A DNA stretch of 64,000 bases. Origin: an uncultured Eubacterium sp. (GTDB taxonomy: Bacteria > Bacillota > Clostridia > Lachnospirales > Lachnospiraceae). The position numbers and the translations under genes are program-made. Location of the stretch: the NCBI GenBank assembly GCA_910586225.1, contig CAJUIL010000002.1, positions 130,563 through 194,562 on the forward strand. The letters run 5' to 3'. How positions within the stretch are numbered: position 1 is the stretch's first letter; each line of letters opens with the position of its first letter. The notes beneath the pieces were generated by a model, which saw only the letters and a program-made list of their open reading frames with translations, made no database searches and had not been told where the DNA came from. Positions 7,363-16,576 of this stretch are shown here, piece after piece.

Positions 7363-8583
7363 ATGGAATATGGGAAAGAACTGTTAAAATCCAGAATTGC
7401 GCAAATTCACGATCCAGTGCAGAAAAGGCTGCTGCAGGATGTACTTGTGGATGTGTTTGGGGAGCTGCTTGCATACAGTGAGGAAAGCTTTCAAAATCTG
7501 GAACATAAGATTGACAGCGAACGGTGTGATCCCGACGCGCATTATGCTGTTTATACAGGTGTTTGTAAAAGAGATGGGCTGGACAGTGCAAGCCGCAGCT
7601 TGTTTGAGATGGAAATTCAAAGAGAGCAGGAACGTGCGCCTGGTTATCTGGGAACATTATTTTTCGCGTGTGATCATCTGCAGATTCGAAGCTGTATGGC
7701 CGGAACTTACCATGTAAGGGTGGAAACAGATCTTGGAGAATATGAAACGACAGCTTCTTTATCTTATTGCCGTGATTATTTGGAGGCGGTTTCCCGGCTG
7801 TATCAGCAGTTTATGGCAAACAAAAGGCGATGGCATACGATCAACTGCCCATATATCTACAAATTTTTGGATATTACAGACAGGGAAGGCGTAGTTCCAT
7901 GGGATGCGGTCATTTCAAAAGTTGAGATAGATCTGGGGGAGCTTTCCGAGATTGTAATGGATGATATGGTGCCGGTCTGGAATATTACGGAAGAGATCTG
8001 TAAGCCGAAGGTTGAGGTTGCTGTGGCGGGGAATGTCTCCTATTATGCGCATCATATTCCGCTGGAGGATCTTGATGCAGGGGCTTTGGCCGCACCAGAG
8101 GGGGAGGATTTGTTTTCGGTTGTCTTTTCGCAAGATGAGATGCTTGTGCGTACGGAAAACGAGGCGCACCATCAGCTAAAGCTGGTCAGACTCAGACCGA
8201 TGCATCCGCAAAAAGACCAAACCGCGCTGGAGTATTCGCTGCAGACCAACCGGAGAATACTGCGCCACGCAGACCGCCAGGCACTCGGACAGCCACATTA
8301 TCTGTGGACCAAGGGCGAGGTGGAGCGTATGCTGGGCGCTTATGAGGTTTTTTCTGAATTTGAGCTGGAGGATATCCGCCCGGATATGCGTGGAGAAGTA
8401 GAGGCATTGGATATGAATCCGTTTCTTAGGGTACATTCTTTTCTTCCACAGAAAAGAAAGATAGCGCTGATCCTTCATGCAAAGAACAGCAGCGATATTT
8501 TCCGGTATGAGAAAATGTTTTTTCTGCTGGCGGAGCTGCAGCTATGTACGGAGGAATACGAGTGGATAGGAATTATGCGGTGA
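7363..8583 (+). CDS. Unrecognised injection-system protein, possible baseplate component
   Basis: A 406-aa soluble protein with GGGGG at 7351-7355 before the ATG. I cannot assign a family. Residues about 85-175 (GYLGTLFFACDHLQIR, then YHTINCPYIYKFLDI-type segments) form a mixed fold. Residues about 175-270 are beta-rich. The C-terminus (about 345-406) contains ALDMNPFLRVHSFLPQ. That motif recurs as ARLDVNPYIRFFSIFD in the next protein, so the two products share a module. Order in the operon, between membrane scaffold and Hsp70-like ATPase and upstream of the spike genes, fits a baseplate or assembly role in place of TssF/TssG/TssK. No sequence match supports those names. Confidence 0.5.
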   Translation: MEYGKELLKSRIAQIHDPVQKRLLQDVLVDVFGELLAYSEESFQNLEHKIDSERCDPDAHYAVYTGVCKRDGLDSASRSLFEMEIQREQERAPGYLGTLFFACDHLQIRSCMAGTYHVRVETDLGEYETTASLSYCRDYLEAVSRLYQQFMANKRRWHTINCPYIYKFLDITDREGVVPWDAVISKVEIDLGELSEIVMDDMVPVWNITEEICKPKVEVAVAGNVSYYAHHIPLEDLDAGALAAPEGEDLFSVVFSQDEMLVRTENEAHHQLKLVRLRPMHPQKDQTALEYSLQTNRRILRHADRQALGQPHYLWTKGEVERMLGAYEVFSEFELEDIRPDMRGEVEALDMNPFLRVHSFLPQKRKIALILHAKNSSDIFRYEKMFFLLAELQLCTEEYEWIGIMR

Positions 8584-8596
8584 CAAGGAAGGGGAT

Positions 8597-9304
8597 ATGG
8601 CTATGACGGAAAGCAACCAGATATGGGCGCCTTATCTGGCTATGATGCAGCAGGAGAAAGATCTGACCAGGCTGCGTTATACAGTAAAAAATAACAGAGT
8701 GTCGCCTTATCTGGAGCTTCAGGCGGAAAGCCTGCATGGAAACGGGACCTATGAGGACGGCTTTGCAAGGCTGGATGTCAATCCGTACATACGTTTTTTT
8801 TCGATCTTCGATCCGCTTTTGACACCAGATGAGCTTGGTTATGGAGAATTTGATCAGGCGCTTTCGGATATCCTCCTTCATTACCTGGCGGATTTGGACA
8901 TTAAGCTTGGGATGTGCAGACATGATTTTCATATCCGGCTGATGATGCGGGATATGGAACGTGGAGTTTACGGCGGTCTGCCGGAGCTTGCAGCATTTTC
9001 TTTTATGGAAAAGCGGATCATAGCTGAGTGGCTGCTTCGTTTTTATGAAACAGGAGACGGGCCTGTTAGCTTGTCTGGTGCGGCGGATATGCTGCTGCCT
9101 GAGTGCGGCATTTATATCCGGGAAGGAGAAGAATTTGTTTTTTATATGCGTCAGCCATATGATGAGACAGAGGAAAAAAGGATCGGGTATTTGATCCGTC
9201 TGTTCCTGCCGCTTGCCTATTCGTGTACGATACATTGGACGCGGACATATGGTGTACTTGGGTATGAGGAGACGACGCAGATGGAGGATTTCATACTCGC
9301 TTAA
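8597..9304 (+). CDS. Unrecognised injection-system protein sharing an LDxNPxxR motif
   Basis: A 235-aa soluble protein. ATGs at 8597 and 8603 are both possible; AAGGAAGGGG at 8586-8594 fits either. Residues about 58-70 (RLDVNPYIRFFSIFD) repeat a motif of the preceding gene's C-terminus. The middle is helical (FDQALSDILLHYLADLDIKL) and the C-terminal 90 residues are mixed alpha/beta, ending in IHWTRTYGVLGYEE. No known family recognised. It is probably a partner or paralogous module of the 406-aa protein, with which it is closely spaced (13 bases). Confidence 0.5.
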   Translation: MAMTESNQIWAPYLAMMQQEKDLTRLRYTVKNNRVSPYLELQAESLHGNGTYEDGFARLDVNPYIRFFSIFDPLLTPDELGYGEFDQALSDILLHYLADLDIKLGMCRHDFHIRLMMRDMERGVYGGLPELAAFSFMEKRIIAEWLLRFYETGDGPVSLSGAADMLLPECGIYIREGEEFVFYMRQPYDETEEKRIGYLIRLFLPLAYSCTIHWTRTYGVLGYEETTQMEDFILA

Positions 9305-9328
9305 CAGAAACGGGGAAGAGGTGCATTT

Positions 9329-11998
9329 GTGCAATACGAAACATATAAACTGGGAAAATTCAGGAAGCATCCGATCCGGCGCCTGTATACCCGTGAAGAG
9401 CTGGAGTCATTTGAGCTGCCAAGACTGCGGGAAATCTGCAGGGCTGAAAATATCAAGCCGCCTACGATGGAGATGTTTCATCGGAAAGAGGAGCTTACGG
9501 CGCTTTTGTACCGTTATCTTGGGGCTGTGAAAAAGCCAGGGATCGTATGCTGGACAGAGGAAGGCTGCAGGCGCCTGGAAGAAGCGTTTGGGAAGGCCGG
9601 GAACGCAGGAATAATTAGAGAAAAAGCGGATATAAGAGGTCTGGCAGGCGGGATCGAAGTGCCTGCAAGGATGGAGCTGTTTAAGGGGCAGACATCTTTA
9701 AACATAAAAGAAGCCCCGTATCTGGCCGTTACTAGTCAGGAGCTTGGAATGTACGCGTTTCTGGCGGATGAGGAAGAGAAGATCCAGGCTGTGCTGCTGC
9801 TGGATCAGGTAAATGCGGACAGCTATCGGCTTTTCTTGGATAAAGAGCGGATGGCGCCGGATATTCCGACCGGAAGATTCCACCATTGGGAGCTGTTGTT
9901 TATAGGGACGGCTTATGTAGAGGAGGCAGTAAGATGCTTTCAGGGAAAAGAGCGGAAAAAAAGGATGCTTTCTTGTATCAGCGTTCCGCTTCCGGAGGTT
10001 TGGGTAAGGGAGGTGCCGCGGGCGCAGGAACCGCTGATCATTGACTACGGGACTTCCTTTACGACGGCTGGGACTTGTTTTTCATTCAGTCAGCAGGGCG
10101 GCGGGCAGGGAGAAAGCCCGTTTTCATCGGCGTCAGGCAGGACGGGGGAGCGGATTTCCTTTCCGGCAGTTTTGGACTGTGCCTGGCGCCAGCAGGGGAG
10201 CTGTGCGTGCTGTGGGCTTAGTCCAAGCGTGCTGGCGATCAAGGACTGCAGCGACGGCTTACCGGAGCATATGACGTTTTTATATGGGGAAGAGGCTGTA
10301 CAGGAGGAAAAAAACAGGGGATTTTTGGCACGCAACAGCATTTTTTACGATATGAAGCGGTGGGTCGGACGTTATCGGGAGCGCATCCAGGTGTCGGATC
10401 TGGAAGGAAATACGTGTGAGGTGGAGCGGCTGTTTTTGATTCGAGCGTTTTTACTGTATATTATCGACCGTGCGCAGCAGAAAAACAGGGTTACGTATCC
10501 AAAGCTCTGCTTTACGTGCCCGGTTAAGCAAAAAAGGCTTTCGCTTCGGATGTATCAGGAGGCGCTGCCGGAATATGAGGTGTTGACAGAAAATATTACG
10601 GATGAAGCGACGGCAGTTGCCTATCATTTTCTGGAGCAGGGCATTCGGGAGCTGGATTATGACGACGGCGCGGCAAAAAAAATGTTGATCTTAGACTGCG
10701 GAGGCGGGACGAGCGATATGGTCAGCTGCGGCTACCGGATCACAAATGAAGGAATTACAAGCCGGCTGGATCTGCACATTACGTATGCGCATGGAGATAC
10801 CAACTTTGGCGGAAACCATCTGACCTGGCGGGTGATGCAGTATTTGAAGATCCGTTTGGCGGAGTCTGTGCTGCGTAGGGAGCCTGCGTCTATGGAGACG
10901 CTGTTTCCAGGGGTTTTGGCACAGATATATGACTGGGTGGATACTTATGGAGTGGAAAGAGCATACGAAACGTTTTCCGAAACGTATCGAAAGGCAGAGG
11001 CGCTCATCCCAACCTGTTACGCGTTTTATATTAACCAGCCGGAAAGCGCGTATTTAAAAGTCAGGAGCAACTTTTATTTTCTTTGGAATCTGGCGGAGAC
11101 AGTAAAAAAGAAGCTTTATTTTCAACCGGGCGTCTGCCGGATCGCGCTGCGCCAGCTCTTTATGGATTATGCAGTGTATGGATGCTTTGAGGATTTTCAT
11201 CTGTTCCTGAAAAGAGAGCGGGGATGCTGGGAAACACGTACGCTTTGTCCGGAGCTTGCAGTGGAAAAAGAAGAGATCAACCTGCTGCTCAAACCAGATA
11301 TTTACGGGTTTTTAAAAAATTTTATCGAGCCATGGTACGAAAGCGGGCGGCTGATGGATATCGATCGGATTATCTTGTCAGGGCAGAGCAGTAAGATCGA
11401 ATTGTTTCGCGAAGTGATGAAGGAATACGCGGCTGGGCGAAAGGCAAAGACGGCGGGAGAGAACGGCTGTGAGCGTAAGTTTATGTGTATCGACGGTGCA
11501 ATGGCTTATCAGCAGGACCGCCGGACGGGAAGGATACGGACGGCTATCAGCTATGAGCCTGCAAGGGCGCCTTATTCTCTGACGGCGGAGGATTATGAGA
11601 TGGCAGGGCGACAGAAAACCCTGCTGGAAAAGGGAACGCCTATGGGCGAGGTATATGGTTTTTTATCCAGGCCGACAGGAACGGAGGAGATCATATTCCG
11701 TTTAAAGGACGGCATGGATAAGGAGGTTTCCCGCATTTCTTATCCTGTAGTGGTAAATGGCCGGGAGGAAACCGGATATGGCGAGCTGCTTACGGATTAT
11801 CCGTTTCTGCGTCAGGAGGATCTGGACAGTATGGTAAACGGCGAGCTGCGTCTGTTTATTTACGGCGATTATGAAAATTGGGGATTTTCCATACTGGAAA
11901 TGGCCAGGGAGGAAAATCGTCTGTACACCCGTCCGCCAGGCTTTGTACCGTTTGAGCCTGGGGAGTGGGAGACCGATTTTTTTGACGGGAGGCATTGA
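9329..11998 (+). CDS. Hsp70/actin-like ATPase with N-terminal SAP-like domain
   Basis: An 889-aa protein with a GTG start 7 bases after GGGGAAGAGG. Residues about 18-65 look like a SAP-type helix pair (ELESFELPRLREICRAENI, RKEELTALLYRYLG). The Hsp70 nucleotide-binding fold starts near 235: phosphate-1 IIDYGTSFTTAG, phosphate-2 LILDCGGGTSDMVSCG near 452, adenosine motif IILSGQSSKIELFREVM near 682. Residues about 780-889 are beta-rich and may correspond to a substrate-binding part. It is not DnaK: the linker and EEVD-like tail are missing and the insertions are large. An Hsp70-like protein inside an injection-system operon lacking ClpV suggests a role in assembly, recycling or effector loading; this is inference. 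Confidence 0.75.
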   Translation: MQYETYKLGKFRKHPIRRLYTREELESFELPRLREICRAENIKPPTMEMFHRKEELTALLYRYLGAVKKPGIVCWTEEGCRRLEEAFGKAGNAGIIREKADIRGLAGGIEVPARMELFKGQTSLNIKEAPYLAVTSQELGMYAFLADEEEKIQAVLLLDQVNADSYRLFLDKERMAPDIPTGRFHHWELLFIGTAYVEEAVRCFQGKERKKRMLSCISVPLPEVWVREVPRAQEPLIIDYGTSFTTAGTCFSFSQQGGGQGESPFSSASGRTGERISFPAVLDCAWRQQGSCACCGLSPSVLAIKDCSDGLPEHMTFLYGEEAVQEEKNRGFLARNSIFYDMKRWVGRYRERIQVSDLEGNTCEVERLFLIRAFLLYIIDRAQQKNRVTYPKLCFTCPVKQKRLSLRMYQEALPEYEVLTENITDEATAVAYHFLEQGIRELDYDDGAAKKMLILDCGGGTSDMVSCGYRITNEGITSRLDLHITYAHGDTNFGGNHLTWRVMQYLKIRLAESVLRREPASMETLFPGVLAQIYDWVDTYGVERAYETFSETYRKAEALIPTCYAFYINQPESAYLKVRSNFYFLWNLAETVKKKLYFQPGVCRIALRQLFMDYAVYGCFEDFHLFLKRERGCWETRTLCPELAVEKEEINLLLKPDIYGFLKNFIEPWYESGRLMDIDRIILSGQSSKIELFREVMKEYAAGRKAKTAGENGCERKFMCIDGAMAYQQDRRTGRIRTAISYEPARAPYSLTAEDYEMAGRQKTLLEKGTPMGEVYGFLSRPTGTEEIIFRLKDGMDKEVSRISYPVVVNGREETGYGELLTDYPFLRQEDLDSMVNGELRLFIYGDYENWGFSILEMAREENRLYTRPPGFVPFEPGEWETDFFDGRH

Positions 11999-12001
11999 GA
12001 A

Positions 12002-12772
12002 ATGCACAATTACGCGGAACCGCTCTTTCGAAAAGGCAGAGTATTAAAGCGGGAAAGCCTGGAGGCGCTGCGGGATTTTCCGGGAAATCTGGCAAGACTT
12101 GCACTGGCGGATTGGGCGGATGGCATTTTATATGGATTTGACATTACCTATGAAACGAAGGAAACAGGGGCCGGAGCAGTACAGATTACAGCGGGCGCTG
12201 TCTGGTATCAGGGCCAGGTGGTGCTTACAGAAACAGAGGTAATTCCGTTTCGCGCATTTGAACAGCAGATAACTGTCTGCCTGCGTCTTTATCCGAATAC
12301 TGCAACGGAGGATTTTCTGATGCGTCCGCTGGAGCTGCGCCTGAAAAACGGAGAGCCTGGCAATCATGAGCTGGAGCTTGGCAGGTTCCGCCTGTCAGAG
12401 GGCGCCCGCCTGCGCAAGGATTACCAAAACCTGCGTGATTGCCGTACGGCTTATAATACACTGGACATTACACAAATACCATATGCAGGTCCGGGAGGGA
12501 TTACGGTATCTCCGGTGCTTCTACGGATGTTTGCACGGATGATCTTAGACCATACGCAGGCTGATGAGGCAGATGTTTCCTTTGCTCTGCTATGTCTGGA
12601 TCATACGCTGGTTTCCAGAGAATGTCTGCTGCGTTATTTATGCCGCAGGCTTGGCGAACCGTTCCGGGAGCTTTCGCACAATGAGATTTACGAGCGTCTC
12701 ATACGGATCGCGGGGGCCGGAGGCCGGGGCGCAGGCCAGCAAAGGCGCCGGGAAGGCCCGGCGGTATTTTAA
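12002..12772 (+). CDS. Unrecognised protein of the spike region, possible baseplate/hub component
   Basis: A 256-aa protein starting three bases after the Hsp70-like stop, with GGGAGG at 11987-11992. The first 90 residues (ILYGFDITYE, VQITAGAVWYQGQVV) have the strand-rich pattern DGI.yG..v....... i..G..y..G seen in N-terminal parts of some phage tail and baseplate proteins. The middle (residues about 110-215) is helical. The last 20 residues are Gly/Arg/Gln-rich and probably disordered. No family recognised. Its position just before the PAAR-like and VgrG-like genes favours a structural role. Confidence 0.45.
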   Translation: MHNYAEPLFRKGRVLKRESLEALRDFPGNLARLALADWADGILYGFDITYETKETGAGAVQITAGAVWYQGQVVLTETEVIPFRAFEQQITVCLRLYPNTATEDFLMRPLELRLKNGEPGNHELELGRFRLSEGARLRKDYQNLRDCRTAYNTLDITQIPYAGPGGITVSPVLLRMFARMILDHTQADEADVSFALLCLDHTLVSRECLLRYLCRRLGEPFRELSHNEIYERLIRIAGAGGRGAGQQRRREGPAVF

Positions 12773-12814
12773 GAAACGGGAAAAGCAGATGCAGATGACA
12801 GAAAGGAGAATGGC

Positions 12815-13138
12815 ATGGGTCACTTTTATGTAGTCAATGGAGCGAAAGTAAGCTGTACGATGGGGACGGTAGACGCACCGCTGCGGACAACGCCGGGAAG
12901 GCGCGTCAAGCTGCGCGGTAAGGACCGGGCGAACATTGGGGACTGCAAGCCAATGATCAATGTAGGCCCGTTTGGGGTATGCAAGACAACGCAAATGCCG
13001 TGCGTGCCAGCTTGTGCGCTGTGGCTGAATGGGAAAATGAACGTACTTGTACAGGGGCTGCCAGCGCTGTTGGACCAGTCGATGGCAATTTGTCCGGTTG
13101 GAGCTGGGGTGCTTAAGATCAAGGATGATGGGCAGTAG
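12815..13138 (+). CDS. DUF4280 (PAAR-like) spike tip protein
   Basis: A 107-aa protein with AAAGGAG upstream. It begins with the DUF4280 signature FYVVNGAKVSCTMGT and continues with NIGDCKPMINVGPFGVC and PCVPACALW. It is rich in Cys (six), Gly and beta strands and has no signal peptide. DUF4280 proteins resemble PAAR tips that sharpen the VgrG/gpV spike and help load effectors. The neighbouring VgrG-like protein and toxin fit this role. The Cys content could serve metal binding, as in PAAR proteins. Confidence 0.85.
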   Translation: MGHFYVVNGAKVSCTMGTVDAPLRTTPGRRVKLRGKDRANIGDCKPMINVGPFGVCKTTQMPCVPACALWLNGKMNVLVQGLPALLDQSMAICPVGAGVLKIKDDGQ

Positions 13139-13159
13139 ATCATTATATGGGAGAGCAAA

Positions 13160-13735
13160 ATGAAAGAATATGGAGATGAAGGGTTCATTCATTATCTAAG
13201 AGAAGAGTTGGAGAACGCCAGAAATCAGGATATTCAAAAAGGCAGCGTCTGGATGGGCGGGGAGGAGATGCTGTTTTCAGAAAGGGAAATTATTAAAAAA
13301 AAGCTGTGGATGTGGCTTCCCGCAGATTTTAAGCATCTTGAGGAGGGAATTGTCTGTCAGAAATATCCAGGGGAAAACCGTCCAGATATTATCTATACAA
13401 GCGAAGATACGACGGTAAATGTTTGTTTTTCTTACCAACAGCCGATCATGGCTGACGGCAGGATAAAAGCGTTTTGCGACGGTATGGAGCAGGCGGTACG
13501 AAATTTGTTTACAGATGAAAGCATTTTGGATAGGAAACCGCTGCGGATGGATGAAATAGAAGCCGAGTGCCTTGCTTTTGAGACTCCAGCCGCGGATGCG
13601 CAAATCTATAATCGTATGATCTTTATGTCGCTGGAAGGAAGGCTTTTGATCGTAACTTGTAATTGCCTGGCATACTATCGGGATGACTGGGAGGAGTTGT
13701 TTGAACAGATGATTGCATCTATCAGAAAAGAATAA
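13160..13735 (+). CDS. DcrB/DUF1795-like protein, probable effector-loading chaperone
   Basis: A 191-aa soluble protein. The core reads LWMWLPADFKHLEEGIV, then KYPGENRPDIIYTSEDTTV and NVCFSY, followed by a helix (GMEQAVRNLF) and strands ending in LLIVTCNCLAYYRDDW. This order matches the DcrB/DUF1795 fold used by Eag chaperones of type VI effectors. The gene sits between the PAAR-like tip and the VgrG-like spike and two genes before the toxin, the usual place for such a chaperone. Assigned from fold pattern only. The N-terminal 50 residues are extra compared with typical Eag proteins. Confidence 0.6.
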   Translation: MKEYGDEGFIHYLREELENARNQDIQKGSVWMGGEEMLFSEREIIKKKLWMWLPADFKHLEEGIVCQKYPGENRPDIIYTSEDTTVNVCFSYQQPIMADGRIKAFCDGMEQAVRNLFTDESILDRKPLRMDEIEAECLAFETPAADAQIYNRMIFMSLEGRLLIVTCNCLAYYRDDWEELFEQMIASIRKE

Positions 13736-13769
13736 TAGCAGCCAGGGCGGAAGAGGGGAGGAAACCTAT

Positions 13770-15428
13770 ATGGAATTGCAGGAGATAGGCAAATATAACG
13801 TGGAGCCATTTGCACTGGAAAGAATCCTGGAGCTGGAGCTAGTGAAGAAGGTAGGCGAACATACAAGACTTTATGTCCGCGGCGTACTTAAGGAAGGGGA
13901 AGAAGATAGCTTGATCGCAGAACAGTGGGATACAAGTGCGATCAGACTCACGGAATCAGGAAAGCCATTGTTTTGCGGAGTTGCGACGGATGTGGGGGTA
14001 ATTTGCGAGAGCGGAGTATATTATTTAGAAGTAGAGGCTGTTTCATGGACAATTAAGCTGGATCGAGAGGAAAAAAAGCGTTCTTTTCAAGAAAAAGGCC
14101 TAAGCTACAAAAGCATTGTAAACCAGATTGCAGGAGAAGCCGGAGGGACGGCAAAATGTGTAGCGCCTGATAAACAGATTGAAAATTTGCTGTTAGAATA
14201 TCGAGAAACAGATTGGCAATTTTTAAAAAGGCTTGCGTCTCATAGCAACAGTGTGATAGTCGCGGATCCTACAAAGGAAAGTCCGGCATTTTCCTTTGGG
14301 CTGGCGGATGGGAAATCATATACGGAAGAAACAGGAAAAGCAGATTTTTCTGTTAAAAAGAGAGTGTCACGCTACCGAGAGCTGTCTCAATGCCAGGAAA
14401 TCTCGTATCAGGAAGAAGATGCGGTTGAATATACGGTGCGTACAGAATTTGCAGCATTGGAAATCGGTGATCAGGTTAATATCAAGGGTAAGACATTGTA
14501 TGTCAGAGAAGTAAGGACGAGTCTGAAAGGTTCTGTTTTCCTATGTACCTGCAGCGCAACAACAAAGCAGGGCATTTCTGCGGCTAAGCTTTGTCACCCG
14601 TATATCAGCGGTCTAACGTTGGATGGAAAAGTGCTCAAGGTAATCAACGATACAGTAAAGGTTCATCTTTCGATCGATGCATCGCAGGAGGAGGGGAAAG
14701 CATATCCTTTTCCATATGCGACTGGTTATTCTACAGAAGAGCATACCGGCTGGTATGTAATGCCGGAGGAAGGAGATACGGTTCAGATCGTATTTCCAAC
14801 TGAAGATGAAAATCAGGCATACGCGGTACAGTCTGTGAGACAAGAGGATACGCCAAAGACTGCAGATCCAAAGGTAAAATATTTGCGTACGCCGGATGGC
14901 AAAGAAATAAAGCTGGATAAAGAGGAAATATTAATTACAGCAATGGACGGTATTACGCTGATCCGGATCAATGAGAAAACGGGCGTAGACGTGTTTACGG
15001 ATAAGGAAGTAAAAGTGATCAGCGAAGGGAACATCACGGTTACCAGCGGTGATAATATTACAATGGAGAGCGCCAATGATTTCAGTATCCATGCGGGAAA
15101 AAATTTAATTGTAACAGCGGAAGATTCGATTTCGATCACGAATAAAGAAAATAATATGACGATGGTTCCTGCAAGTGGAATTAGTATGTCTGCGGCAAAA
15201 CCAATTAAAGTATCCGGTGGAGAGACGATTGACCTTGCAAGTGAAGGAACATTTACGGCAGCTACCAAGGATAATATGCAAATTTCTGCCGATAAGGATT
15301 TGTCAGCATCGTCCGGTAAAAAAATGGCTCTTTCGGCATCTAGTTCATTGCAAGAATCCTGTAGCGGAAGTTCTATAAAGCTGGACGGGAATATTAATAT
15401 GAAAGCTACTTTGATCAAAGAAAATTAA
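13770..15428 (+). CDS. VgrG/gpV-like spike protein
   Basis: A 552-aa protein. GGGGAGG at 13755-13761 marks the ATG at 13770; a longer TTG frame from 13713 overlaps the previous gene and is unlikely. Residues about 1-265 resemble the gp27/late-control-D hub (YRETDWQFLKRLASHSN is a characteristic segment). Residues about 285-370 are a gp5-type OB fold (GWYVMPEEGDTVQIVFP). The tail from about 385 on is a repetitive, strand-forming needle (ITVTSGDNITMESANDFSI and similar units), as in VgrG beta-helices. It should trimerise, sit on the tube and carry the DUF4280 tip. There is no C-terminal enzymatic extension. Confidence 0.85.
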   Translation: MELQEIGKYNVEPFALERILELELVKKVGEHTRLYVRGVLKEGEEDSLIAEQWDTSAIRLTESGKPLFCGVATDVGVICESGVYYLEVEAVSWTIKLDREEKKRSFQEKGLSYKSIVNQIAGEAGGTAKCVAPDKQIENLLLEYRETDWQFLKRLASHSNSVIVADPTKESPAFSFGLADGKSYTEETGKADFSVKKRVSRYRELSQCQEISYQEEDAVEYTVRTEFAALEIGDQVNIKGKTLYVREVRTSLKGSVFLCTCSATTKQGISAAKLCHPYISGLTLDGKVLKVINDTVKVHLSIDASQEEGKAYPFPYATGYSTEEHTGWYVMPEEGDTVQIVFPTEDENQAYAVQSVRQEDTPKTADPKVKYLRTPDGKEIKLDKEEILITAMDGITLIRINEKTGVDVFTDKEVKVISEGNITVTSGDNITMESANDFSIHAGKNLIVTAEDSISITNKENNMTMVPASGISMSAAKPIKVSGGETIDLASEGTFTAATKDNMQISADKDLSASSGKKMALSASSSLQESCSGSSIKLDGNINMKATLIKEN

Positions 15429-15476
15429 AATAGGTATCCGAACCAGAGTACAGAATAAGGAAAGGGGAGGGGGATC

Positions 15477-16562
15477 GTGGAGAAAAAAGGCGAGCAGTCA
15501 GCAAACAATCATTCGGATAAAGATAAGCAAAAGGCAACCCAGGCCGGGGTATCGGCAATTCCTAATCCTGATAATAACCAGGCGGTAGCGGATAACAAGA
15601 CGCAGAACAAAGCAAAAGTAGAAAAAGCAAATTCTACAAAAGGAAGCAAAAAAGGAGTAGCTGCGAGCAATAGCGGGGGATCAAGGACAGGAAAGGGTAA
15701 AATCGGAGCTAAGTCTTACAATAAAACAAATAAACAGCAGGCTATAAAGAGACAAAAAGTCAATAATAAGAAAAGACAAAGGAAACGAAAGTGCTTTACT
15801 GGGGATACGCTTATTTGTACTGACAAGGGATATCGGCCGATTAAGGAAATCCGAAAAGGTGACGATATTTATTCCAGAAATGAGAAAACAAAAGAAACGG
15901 GGCTTAAGAAGGTTACAAATTTATTTAAGTCAGTAGCAAATACGATACACAGAATCTGGCTGGACGGAAAGGAGAGGATAAAGACAACGGCATACCATCC
16001 TATTTTTGTGAAAGGAAAAGGATGGGTGAATGCGATCAACCTGCAGGAAGGCAACGAAATTGAGACCATGGAAGGAGCTGCGCAGGTTACAAGAATTGAA
16101 AAAACGCGGCATGAAGATCAGGTGGATGTTTATAATGTACAGGTAGAAGAATGGGAGACTTATTTTGTTTCAGAGAGCCAGGCTTTTGTACATAATTGTA
16201 GTCAGAGAAATGAGCATTTGGCAGGAAAGAAGCACCCAGTTACTGGAGTTAAATACGATGATGATGGATACCCTGTATTTAAAGCAAAATGTGAAGTGCA
16301 GCTGAACCCAGAAGATTATTGTAAATCTAGATCAACACATAAAAGAAGGGCTAATAAAGCAATCTATGAGAGAGCAATGAAAGACAACACTTTAGGAAGT
16401 AAGTTTTCAAAAAAAGACTTAGCATTAATGAGAGAAGGCAAAACACCAAAGGGTTATACATGGCATCATCATCAGGATCCGGGAAGAATGCAGCTTGTTG
16501 ATAAAAAGATACATAAAGCCACTGGACATACTGGTGGTTATAATATTTGGGGTGGAACCTAA
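15477..16562 (+). CDS. Polymorphic toxin: Lys/Asn-rich N-terminus, Hint domain, WHH-type nuclease
   Basis: A 361-aa effector with a GTG start behind GGGGAGGGGG. Residues 1-105 are Lys/Gln/Asn-rich and disordered, perhaps the loading region. Residues 106-240 are a Hint autoprocessing domain: Cys106 in KCFTGDTLI, the TAYHPIFVKGKGWV block, and the terminal VHN followed by Cys241. This would cut off the C-terminal toxin. The last 120 residues end with GYTWHHHQDPGRMQLVDKK and IHKATGHTGGYN, the signature of the WHH group of HNH/endonuclease VII toxins; W329-H332 are the key residues. From about 16200 the sequence is visibly more AT-rich than the operon, as is the immunity gene, suggesting an exchangeable cassette. 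Confidence 0.85.
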   Translation: MEKKGEQSANNHSDKDKQKATQAGVSAIPNPDNNQAVADNKTQNKAKVEKANSTKGSKKGVAASNSGGSRTGKGKIGAKSYNKTNKQQAIKRQKVNNKKRQRKRKCFTGDTLICTDKGYRPIKEIRKGDDIYSRNEKTKETGLKKVTNLFKSVANTIHRIWLDGKERIKTTAYHPIFVKGKGWVNAINLQEGNEIETMEGAAQVTRIEKTRHEDQVDVYNVQVEEWETYFVSESQAFVHNCSQRNEHLAGKKHPVTGVKYDDDGYPVFKAKCEVQLNPEDYCKSRSTHKRRANKAIYERAMKDNTLGSKFSKKDLALMREGKTPKGYTWHHHQDPGRMQLVDKKIHKATGHTGGYNIWGGT

Positions 16563-16576
16563 GAAGGAGGTTAGTT

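Noticed and set aside
8573..9370. 265-codon minus-strand open frame
   Set aside because: Shadow of the 235-aa injection-system gene, with no motif and no ribosome binding site.
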